Positions 1-5,840 of a stretch of 8,675 bases of DNA are shown piece after piece. Position numbers and translations under genes: made by a program. The notes beneath the pieces are model-generated. The model worked only from the letters and a program-made list of their open reading frames with translations. It did no database searches and was not told where the DNA came from. Positions within the stretch are counted from its first letter, which is position 1. Each line of letters starts with the position of its first letter. The stretch comes from an uncultured bacterium (GTDB lineage Bacteria; Bdellovibrionota_C; UBA2361; CAKMMH01): contig CAKMMH010000070.1 of NCBI GenBank assembly GCA_927798255.1, positions 1-8,675 of the forward strand, written 5' to 3'.

Positions 1-1
1 A

Positions 2-682
2 AAATCTGATGTATTTTTTATTCCTAAAGATTCACCTTTTGAAATTGCAAACCTTACTGAAAAACTAGTATGCAATCAAATTCCAAATAAGTTTGGATTT
101 TCTTTAGATGATATAATGGTATTAACTCCAATGAATAAAGGTCCACTTGGAACAATAGAATTAAATAAAAGGCTTCAAAATGCGATAAATCCAATAGAAG
201 CGTTAGATACGGAGCAAGAAATTATTGTAAATGACACATCTTTTAGACTAAATGATAGAGTATGCCAAAGAGTAAATAATTATTCCCTTGGTGACAGTGG
301 AGTATATAATGGAGACACCGGTATTATTACAAGAGTAAACTCTTACGCACAAACACTTCATGTAAGACTTTGGGACGGAAAAGAAATAGAATATCAAAAA
401 GCAAATTTAACTGAGCTTCAACTTGCATACACATTAAGTGTTCATCGCTCACAAGGAAGTGAAATACCATGTGTTGTACTTTTACTTCATAATTGCCATC
501 ACATGCTTTTAGAAAGACAATTAATTTACACAGCAATTACCCGTGCAAAGAAACTTCTTATAATTATTGGACAACAACAAGCACTAGCTTATGCAATCAA
601 AACTCAAAATTCAGTAAAAAGAAATAGCATGTTAATAGAAAAAATAAAAGAAACAACTAATAACGAAAATTCAAACGAATAA
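2..682 (+). CDS. recD2: RecD2-type (RecD/TraA family) SF1 helicase, C-terminal part only
   Basis: The reading frame is open from base 2, so the gene starts left of the window; the first ATG at 116 is internal. RecD2 is a 5'-3' superfamily 1 DNA helicase that acts in DNA repair without RecBC. Visible here are 'VLTPMNKGPLGT' followed by 'LNKRLQNAINP', the usual RecD2 segment linking the two RecA-like halves. Next comes 'DRVCQRVNNY' with 'GVYNGDTGII', typical of the SH3-like insert region. Last are 'YTLSVHRSQGSE' (motif V/Va type) and 'LIYTAITRAKKLLIIIG' (motif VI with its Arg). The end at 682 lies shortly after motif VI, as in full-length family members, so the C terminus looks intact; it ends in an Asn/Glu-rich tail. 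The Walker A half is outside the window. A MobA/TraA-type relaxase helicase is the alternative but is less likely, because the NNY-NGD-G pattern fits RecD2 closely. Confidence 0.9.
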   Translation, partial: KSDVFFIPKDSPFEIANLTEKLVCNQIPNKFGFSLDDIMVLTPMNKGPLGTIELNKRLQNAINPIEALDTEQEIIVNDTSFRLNDRVCQRVNNYSLGDSGVYNGDTGIITRVNSYAQTLHVRLWDGKEIEYQKANLTELQLAYTLSVHRSQGSEIPCVVLLLHNCHHMLLERQLIYTAITRAKKLLIIIGQQQALAYAIKTQNSVKRNSMLIEKIKETTNNENSNE

Positions 683-712
683 AATACTAAGGAAACGCTA
701 GCTGATTGATTC

Positions 713-746
713 AAAAAATCCCCCACACGCCAACCCAACAAGGGTT
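713..746 (-). terminator. weak candidate terminator in a locally GC-rich gap between convergent genes
   Basis: The 67-bp gap between the helicase and the ATPase-like gene contains a hairpin, AACCC (732-736) with GGGTT (742-746) around a 5-nt loop. Read on the minus strand, just after the ATPase-like stop, it is followed 13 nt later by T6 (718-713). A G-rich stretch separates the two, so this is not a classical intrinsic terminator. The hairpin is the only one found by eye, and it could serve either strand. Confidence 0.25.
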
Positions 747-749
747 CAA

Positions 750-2927
750 CTAAAACTTACTAACTCTAAATCTAAATAAATTTAAAAAAACGTTTGACAA
801 AACTACTGTCGCTAAAAGAATATAAAGAGGGTTAAACGATAGTAATACCAAAACCACTAACGAAATTATTAAGTATGCAGTAAAATGTTTTAAAAACTTT
901 TTATAAGATTTTATATATCCAACTATTTTATCAAAGCTAGTTAAATTATCACCAAAAATTACTGCATCAAGATTACTTGTCTCACATATTACTGGATCAA
1001 AAACACCGATATTGTGACGAGCTAATCTCATTATTTGTTTTTCTGTATTTAAATTACTAAAAAATATATTCTCCCCAAAAGAATTAATCTTATCAACGTA
1101 ATTTTTTAAAGACAAACCACCAAAAATATTTGCAACACTTACTCCAGCATTTTTTCCAATATTATCAACTAACGCTTCCGGTTCTCTACTTGTTAAATAG
1201 AAATTTGACTCTAACGAGTTAACATTGTCAACAAGTTTTCTCATAGCAGGCATAAATTCTTCTGTTAAAGTAAAATTTCCTACTATCATATCATTTAAAG
1301 CTACATATAGAACTTTCTGCCCTTTTTGTTCATTAACAAAATCAGATTCCTGAGCTTGAACTTTCATCTCAATCATGAAAGGCTCTTCACCAATTACAAA
1401 ACGAGTCCCAGCTAAAAATGAAACAAGATTACAATCACTATATTCCATATAATCATCTAGCTTATAAGCTTTAATAATCTTTTGTTTTTTAGCTATAAAT
1501 AAATTAACTTTTTTTATCATAGGAGTATCTGATTTCGCAAAAATTGAAAATAATGCTTCTAATAAGTATGATTCATCAATTCTTTCATCATACAATCTGA
1601 AACTCTCAACAACATAATCTCTAGAAAATACACTACTTGAAAAATCAAAAACAAAATTTTTAATTACTAAAAATGTATCTAATACATATTTTTTTGCAAT
1701 AAGTATATTATCTGAAAAAGCACGCTTTAGGATAAAACTAGAAAGTGCATCTCTAACAATAAAAATTTTAAAAAATGAAAATATCACTAGACAAGAAATT
1801 AAAAATGATAAAATAAAATTTAAAGAAAAATCAGATAATAATATAAAGTTAATTATAAATGCACCTAAACAAGTTAACGAAAAACTTATATATTCTTTTT
1901 TTCCCAAAATATTCTGACTAGTAGAATTTATTGCATCTTGGCACTTTGAAATATTGTCATAAATAAAAGTATCTTCCCATAAATTATCAACTCTGATAAT
2001 TAATTCACCATCTAAAATTCTACTTCCCGCAAAAGCATATATTTTCTTTGTTAAAATATTGGTCTCAGCCTCACCTGCATAAATTCTTTTTGATACTATT
2101 GCTTCACCATCAACCACTTCTCCATCAAATGGAAGAATATCACCAACTTTTAAATAAACTAGCTCATTTCTTCTTAAATCTTTAAGAGGCTTGCTTTGAA
2201 GTGTCGCACTTTGCAAATTGCTTGTACTTGCAATATTTACAAAATCTTTAACCAAATAATCTTTTTCAATATCTAAATCTTCTTTAATTCTACCAAGCCC
2301 TGCTACAAAACATATATGTTCAAATACATAAAGCATGCTTCCCACAAAGAAAAAATTTCTAAACATTGTATTATCAATTTCTCCTTGTACTAGCTCGACT
2401 ACGGCATATATACCAGAAATTAAAATTGCACTAATTGTTACTAAAGACAATTTATCAAAAAAATTCGCACAACTGCAGAAAAAATTTTTAAAAAATGGGC
2501 GAGTAAGATAGTACATATTTATAATTAGGGAAATAACTAAGAGTGCTATGACTCCATTATGTTTATATTCACTATCTAGCTCTGTATTATTTAGATATTT
2601 TGAAGTTATGAAAAAAAATAAATATGAAAAAACTATTGCGAGCAAATCAGCAAAAGTATACGCCTTTTTACTACCATCACTTTTTAAATTAATATCATCA
2701 CTAGGATTTTGCTGATTTACATCAAAGTTATCACTTTTAAGCTCATCGTTGATTTCAAGTTCTACTTTATTTGAAGAATTACTAGACTTAGTAACAATAT
2801 TATTTGAAATATTATTTGAAATATTTTTGTTATCTAATGCAGTATCACCTAAAATAAACTTTTCAACATTATGATCATTATCTTTATTTTCTATTGAAAA
2901 TTCACCTAAACTACGATGAGCTCCCAT
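750..2927 (-). CDS. degenerate P1B-type ATPase-like membrane protein (probable pseudoenzyme)
   Basis: This 725-residue protein has P1B metal-ATPase architecture. Residues 1-88 are a disordered Asn/Ser/Asp-rich tail with no CxxC metal domain. Four membrane segments follow (about 90-108, 124-143, 160-180, 191-209). The A domain (212-325) keeps VGDILPFDGEVVDG. Two more segments (345-363, 368-391), a P/N region (425-665) and a final pair (683-700, 701-719) complete it. The hallmark motifs are lost. CPC is S384-F-F, found by ungapped alignment back from the P-domain Asp. DKTGT is D428-F-S-S-S. TGES is A284-G-E-A. The HP motif is T468-P. TGD is T579-S-R. GDGxND is S624-N-L-N-T-E. The frame is nevertheless open throughout, which argues for a maintained non-transporting protein rather than a decaying one. 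It starts 6 nt after rpmG, and its GGAG ribosome site lies in the last rpmG codons, so the two are likely co-translated. The domain assignment is strong; the function is unknown. Confidence 0.8.
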   Translation of the reverse strand: MGAHRSLGEFSIENKDNDHNVEKFILGDTALDNKNISNNISNNIVTKSSNSSNKVELEINDELKSDNFDVNQQNPSDDINLKSDGSKKAYTFADLLAIVFSYLFFFITSKYLNNTELDSEYKHNGVIALLVISLIINMYYLTRPFFKNFFCSCANFFDKLSLVTISAILISGIYAVVELVQGEIDNTMFRNFFFVGSMLYVFEHICFVAGLGRIKEDLDIEKDYLVKDFVNIASTSNLQSATLQSKPLKDLRRNELVYLKVGDILPFDGEVVDGEAIVSKRIYAGEAETNILTKKIYAFAGSRILDGELIIRVDNLWEDTFIYDNISKCQDAINSTSQNILGKKEYISFSLTCLGAFIINFILLSDFSLNFILSFLISCLVIFSFFKIFIVRDALSSFILKRAFSDNILIAKKYVLDTFLVIKNFVFDFSSSVFSRDYVVESFRLYDERIDESYLLEALFSIFAKSDTPMIKKVNLFIAKKQKIIKAYKLDDYMEYSDCNLVSFLAGTRFVIGEEPFMIEMKVQAQESDFVNEQKGQKVLYVALNDMIVGNFTLTEEFMPAMRKLVDNVNSLESNFYLTSREPEALVDNIGKNAGVSVANIFGGLSLKNYVDKINSFGENIFFSNLNTEKQIMRLARHNIGVFDPVICETSNLDAVIFGDNLTSFDKIVGYIKSYKKFLKHFTAYLIISLVVLVLLSFNPLYILLATVVLSNVFLNLFRFRVSKF
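2797..2825. repeat. 12-bp in-frame tandem repeat, about 2.4 copies
   Basis: The unit ATATTATTTGAA occurs perfectly at 2797-2808 and 2809-2820, with a partial third copy (ATATT) at 2821-2825. It lies in the disordered N-terminal tail of the ATPase-like protein and encodes repeated I-S-N-N (about residues 36-44). Being a multiple of three, changes in copy number would not shift the frame. Confidence 0.85.
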
Positions 2928-2933
2928 TTTATA

Positions 2934-3140
2934 CTACTCTCCACGAACATACTTCTTTTTTGTTGGAACTAATTTTGTTTTTTGTTCAAAAAGCACCTTT
3001 TTTCCGGCAACTGGATCATATTTCATTAGAGATAGTTTTGCTTCACCTTTATTTTTTTTCTTATTTCTTCTTAAAGTATAAAAATACCCTGTATCTTCTG
3101 AAGACATTAAAAATATTGTTTCTTTTGCAATTTTTGCCAT
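2934..3140 (-). CDS. rpmG: 50S ribosomal protein L33 (bL33), cysteine-free type
   Basis: This is a 68-residue basic protein with the bL33 signature: an 'ETIFLMSSEDTGYFYT' core, then 'RRNKKKNK', then 'LMKYDPVAGKKVLF'. bL33 sits near the E site of the large ribosomal subunit. No cysteines are present, so this is the zinc-independent form. It is longer than the usual 49-55 residues because of a basic tail (about 56-68, ending TKKKYVRGE). The start is supported by AAAGGT (plus-strand 3145-3150), 4 nt upstream of ATG. The ATPase-like gene follows after 6 nt, so rpmG leads a two-gene unit. rpmG is often found next to rpmB or secE, but neither is visible here. Confidence 0.92.
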   Translation of the reverse strand: MAKIAKETIFLMSSEDTGYFYTLRRNKKKNKGEAKLSLMKYDPVAGKKVLFEQKTKLVPTKKKYVRGE

Positions 3141-3174
3141 TTTTACCTTTACATATATAAAAATTCACGTCACT

Positions 3175-3180
3175 ATCATA
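3175..3180 (-). promoter_or_regulatory. candidate -10 element for rpmG
   Basis: TATGAT on the minus strand lies 35 nt upstream of the rpmG start and would give a leader of about 28 nt carrying the ribosome site. No good TTGACA-like -35 is found at 16-18 nt spacing. The place where a -35 would lie is taken by the start of the 3200-3234 dyad, so an activator-dependent or otherwise atypical promoter is possible. Confidence 0.25.
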
Positions 3181-3199
3181 CACATAAGACAATAAAATA

Positions 3200-3234
3200 G
3201 TATGACCATTAACTTAGCTAACGTGAATGGTTAC
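3200..3234. promoter_or_regulatory. imperfect inverted repeat between divergent genes (candidate operator or RNA hairpin)
   Basis: GTA-tg-ACCATT-a-AC (3200-3213) pairs with GT-g-AATGGT-TAC (3223-3234): 11 pairs, one mismatch and a 2-nt bulge. The loop region contains the perfect palindrome TTAGCTAA (3214-3221). A second copy of part of one arm, ATTCACGT (3163-3170), is inverted relative to ACGTGAAT (3221-3228). The dyad lies upstream of both rpmG (minus) and the KOW-Smr gene (plus), and is followed by A/T tracts at 3235-3252. There is no T-run directly after it on either strand, so a terminator is unlikely. A regulator site serving one or both genes is the preferred reading. Confidence 0.4.
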
Positions 3235-3329
3235 AAAAAATTTTAAAAATTTGTCTTATTAATATGCCAAAATACAGTTAAAGTATCAAGTGTTATAACT
3301 AAAAAAGGCTAAAAATTTAAGGAAAAAAT

Positions 3330-3788
3330 ATGTACAAAATCGATGATATAGTATTTGTTAAGCCCCTTAAAAAAGAAGGATTTATTCTTAAAATATTAAA
3401 CAATAATAAATACTTAGTAAAAGTTAACGAAATCTGCATAAATGCTTTAGAAAATGACTTAAAACATATAGATAAGTTAGTCACAAAAAACACAAAAAAT
3501 AATAAAAAAATCAAAAATATAACAAATTCAAAAGCTCAAAACCTTTATAAACATTCAAATAAGATAAAGACAATAGATTTACATGGTGTGAAATATGCAA
3601 ACTTAGAAGAAATCGTTCTTAGGGAAATAAGTAACGCTGTGATGCAAGGCTACAAACAAGTTCATCTTATGCATGGAATTGGGCATGAAATTCTAAAAAA
3701 TGCTCTACCTAAAATTCTTGATACTATCTCTGTAATAAGTTCATATAAGGAAACTGAAAATCCTGGAGTAATGGCAGTGTATTTATAA
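3330..3788 (+). CDS. stand-alone KOW-like plus Smr domain protein (MutS2 tail-like)
   Basis: The 152-residue protein has two parts. Residues 1-48 (KIDDIVFVKPL, then EGFILKILNNNKYLVKVNEI) line up with the KOW-like domain near the C terminus of MutS2. Residues 49-78 are a Lys/Asn-rich linker. Residues 79-152 form an Smr domain with the D83-L-H-G motif, H115-G-I-G, and the terminal GVMAVYL strand. Smr domains are nucleases or RNA-binding modules; SmrB of E. coli and MutS2 of B. subtilis act on collided ribosomes. The DLH form matches catalytically active SmrB, whereas Bacillus MutS2 has DLR. The canonical HGKGTG is shortened to HGIGHE. The MutS ATPase and clamp are absent, and no remnant of them precedes the start. 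A TAAGGA ribosome site lies at 3318-3323. The gene is divergent from rpmG and appears monocistronic. The Smr call is firm; the role at the ribosome is inferred. Confidence 0.85.
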   Translation: MYKIDDIVFVKPLKKEGFILKILNNNKYLVKVNEICINALENDLKHIDKLVTKNTKNNKKIKNITNSKAQNLYKHSNKIKTIDLHGVKYANLEEIVLREISNAVMQGYKQVHLMHGIGHEILKNALPKILDTISVISSYKETENPGVMAVYL

Positions 3789-3827
3789 AAATCTGCTACT
3801 AGCTATCAACATTCTGCTACCAGATTT
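3789..3827. terminator. bidirectional terminator-like inverted repeat
   Basis: AAATCTG (3789-3795) pairs with CAGATTT (3821-3827), with an inner TAGC (3800-3803) and GCTA (3816-3819) pair. It fills the 44-bp gap between the convergent KOW-Smr and GT9 genes. On the minus strand the stem runs into TTTTTAT, and on the plus strand into TTTATT, as expected for two-way termination. The arms also carry an 8-bp direct repeat, TCTGCTAC, at 3792-3799 and 3813-3820. The loop is long, so efficiency is uncertain. Confidence 0.55.
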
Positions 3828-3832
3828 ATTCC

Positions 3833-4840
3833 CTATTTAATAATTTCCATTAATTTTTTATAAACTTCAAGATGCGAAACCTTTTGACAAGCATTCGTTC
3901 CAAGTTTACAAACTTTTGTACCATGTCTTCCACACGGTCTACACTTTAAATTTTTATCTTCTAAAATTACTGCTTTTTCATTTTGCCAAGGACCAAATCC
4001 AAACTCTGGAACTGTTGCACAAAACACAACGACACAAGGCACTTTAAACGCAGATGTTAAATGTAGCATCATGCTATCATTACAGACAACCCCTTTTGCC
4101 TTGCTTACTAAATACATTGTTTGCTCTATAGTTGTTCTTCCAGCCAAATTTATAGCTTTTGTGCCATTTGATATATAATCACAAATTTCAAATTCTGACT
4201 TTGAACCAGAACAAATAACATTATATCCTTCTTTTAACAATTTATTTAAAAGCGCCTTATACTCATCTTTATCCCATCTTTTTGTATTCCAAACGCTTCC
4301 TGGTGATAAAACTATATACGAACCAATACGTTCTATTTCTTCTACAAAGCCTTCGCCTATAATTTCTCGTGAAGGTAAATATAATTTAATATCAAGTTTA
4401 GGAGTAAAACCTTCTTTTAAAGTTTCATTTGATAAAATTGATAAATTTCTAAGTGCATCATGCTTTGTTGTATCTCTAAATATTCTCTCTGTATACAAAA
4501 AAGAAAGCTTTGCACTTTTAAAGCCAACTCGCCTTTTAATGCCTGTCAAATACAACATTAAGGAAGTTCTATGCGATTTTTGAAGTGAAAAAACCATATC
4601 AAAATTATAACTCTTTAATTCCTTTACTTGTTTAAAGAAATCTTTAATACCACCATGATTTTTTTTATCATACGTAAGAGTTTTGTAGACATTAGGATTA
4701 TACTTAAAAAATCTTTCTGAAAGTGGTGTAGTTAGTGTATAAATATCAGCATTTGGATATATAGATTTTAAATTTTCTACTACAGGTGTTGATAAAATAG
4801 TATCACCTAAAAATGCTGTTTGAACTAATAGTATTCTCAT
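3833..4840 (-). CDS. waaF: glycosyltransferase family 9, lipopolysaccharide heptosyltransferase II-like
   Basis: This 335-residue protein is of normal length for ADP-heptose:LPS heptosyltransferases, inner-membrane-associated GT-B enzymes that add L-glycero-D-manno-heptose to the LPS inner core. The N-terminal lobe opens MRILLVQTAFLGD with the family's GD pair (G12, D13) and 'STPVVENLK'. The C-terminal lobe has 'LSPGSVWNTKRWD' (178-190, with K187) and 'NDSMMLH' (254-260). The latter is usually NDSG or NDTG followed by xxH, so the Gly is Met here. 'GFGPW' follows at 281-285. The C-terminal tail has CRPCGRHG with further cysteines (C300, C303, C311, C318), a cluster seen in many non-enteric WaaF-like proteins. 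It is last in the five-gene operon, 22 nt after the FHA gene. The nearest GGAG lies 14 nt from ATG, which is long. The acceptor sugar cannot be told from sequence; a more general GT9 role is possible. Confidence 0.85.
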   Translation of the reverse strand: MRILLVQTAFLGDTILSTPVVENLKSIYPNADIYTLTTPLSERFFKYNPNVYKTLTYDKKNHGGIKDFFKQVKELKSYNFDMVFSLQKSHRTSLMLYLTGIKRRVGFKSAKLSFLYTERIFRDTTKHDALRNLSILSNETLKEGFTPKLDIKLYLPSREIIGEGFVEEIERIGSYIVLSPGSVWNTKRWDKDEYKALLNKLLKEGYNVICSGSKSEFEICDYISNGTKAINLAGRTTIEQTMYLVSKAKGVVCNDSMMLHLTSAFKVPCVVVFCATVPEFGFGPWQNEKAVILEDKNLKCRPCGRHGTKVCKLGTNACQKVSHLEVYKKLMEIIK

Positions 4841-4862
4841 AGTGGAAAGAGTAACTCCAATT

Positions 4863-5801
4863 TTAAAATAAAAATATTGCTAATAGCACTAATGATAGAA
4901 AAAGACCGACTATAAGAGCTATCCAAAACAAGTTGCTTTCCCAAAGTCGATAATTTACATTATCATTTCCTTTTGCTAAATCAGATGGCATAAGTGGATC
5001 AATTTTTTGAAAAACGTCTGCCCTTCCTGCCAATTTCTTTTTAAAAACATCTGTAGCATCAAAATCCCCTTCTTCCCAAGACTTTAAGCTTTTAATTATC
5101 TGCTCAGCATTTTTAGCTTTCCTAAGCCTCTCATCTTCTGATTCAATTGGAACATCACTATCAGCATCTTTATAAGCATTTTCTTTGAAAAAAAGAACCA
5201 GAATTGTGTAATTATCAACTGTTATTTCATCTTGTGATTTTAATAAAACTTTACCAGTTATTTCGTTTCCATTAATACAAATAGGAAACTCTTTAGATAT
5301 ACTATAAACTATCACTTCATCTTGACGAGATTCGACAACAAGCGCAGGTTTTGAACTTTTATGCTTTGATACTAAATTTAATTGACCGCCAACGCCACCA
5401 ATTACCAATGACTTACCAAGTTTATTTAAAGGAAAATCATTAATAAAAATATCATTTTCAAATACTGCAAGTGTTCCACAAACATCATCTGAAACATAAT
5501 TTACATCTTGTTTAAATCCTATAACAACATTTGCAAGTTGTAAAAAAGTTGGAAATGCTGCAATATTCCATTTATTTGGCAAAGCATCTTGGCCTTCAAC
5601 CCATGAACCATTTGTACTTTCTAAATCTTTATAAAGTAAAAATTCTTCAAAAATCAATAATTTTCCATGTTCCCTAGAAATTCCGGATTCATTTTTGATA
5701 ATGTCTAGATCTCCTTCACGACCTAACGTGTAAGTCCCTACTTGAATCTCTTCTTCTTTTTCTATTTTATTGTCTTTTACAAGTGAAATTTTAACAGTCA
5801 T
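4863..5801 (-). CDS. tail-anchored FHA-domain protein with a second degenerate FHA-like domain
   Basis: FHA domains bind phosphothreonine peptides. Residues 1-97 form a complete FHA domain: G27-R-E, S42-R-E-H45, and D59-L-E-S-T-N-G65, so the phosphate-binding Arg, Ser and Asn are kept. Residues 108-205 look like a second FHA beta-sandwich (LGKSLVIGGVGG, ICINGNEITGKVLLKSQDEITV) but lack the SRxH and STNG motifs, so it probably does not bind phosphothreonine. A charged linker (206-288) follows. One membrane segment (291-311) ends the protein with nothing after it, which gives a tail anchor with the FHA domains in the cytoplasm. The start is supported by TAGGAAA (5806-5812). The gene lies 39 nt after the secreted-protein gene and 22 nt before waaF. 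No Ser/Thr kinase is visible in the window. The partner is unknown; envelope regulation is a guess from context. Confidence 0.8.
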   Translation of the reverse strand: MTVKISLVKDNKIEKEEEIQVGTYTLGREGDLDIIKNESGISREHGKLLIFEEFLLYKDLESTNGSWVEGQDALPNKWNIAAFPTFLQLANVVIGFKQDVNYVSDDVCGTLAVFENDIFINDFPLNKLGKSLVIGGVGGQLNLVSKHKSSKPALVVESRQDEVIVYSISKEFPICINGNEITGKVLLKSQDEITVDNYTILVLFFKENAYKDADSDVPIESEDERLRKAKNAEQIIKSLKSWEEGDFDATDVFKKKLAGRADVFQKIDPLMPSDLAKGNDNVNYRLWESNLFWIALIVGLFLSLVLLAIFLF

Positions 5802-5840
5802 TTATTTTCCTATTTAGTTTATAAACTAATAATACAACAA

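Noticed and set aside
327..536. Minus-strand open frame of 69 codons
   Set aside because: It lies wholly inside the helicase motifs on the other strand and shows no domain or ribosome site.
116..682. ATG at 116 as the start of a complete 188-residue gene
   Set aside because: The frame is open back to base 2 and the upstream residues match RecD2, so this is the tail of a larger gene.
719..740. G-quadruplex on the minus strand
   Set aside because: Only a two-layer arrangement with uneven loops is possible, which is too weak to claim.
735..760. GGGTTCAAC as a tRNA T-arm
   Set aside because: No matching T stem, acceptor stem or anticodon arm can be drawn on either strand.
2894..3160. Plus-strand open frame of 88 codons opposite rpmG
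   Set aside because: Its hydrophobic Leu/Phe-rich sequence is what the complement of Lys-rich L33 codons produces; rpmG is clearly the real gene.
3317..3514. Minus-strand open frame of 65 codons
   Set aside because: It is a shadow of the KOW part of the Smr gene, Phe-rich from A-rich codons on the other strand.
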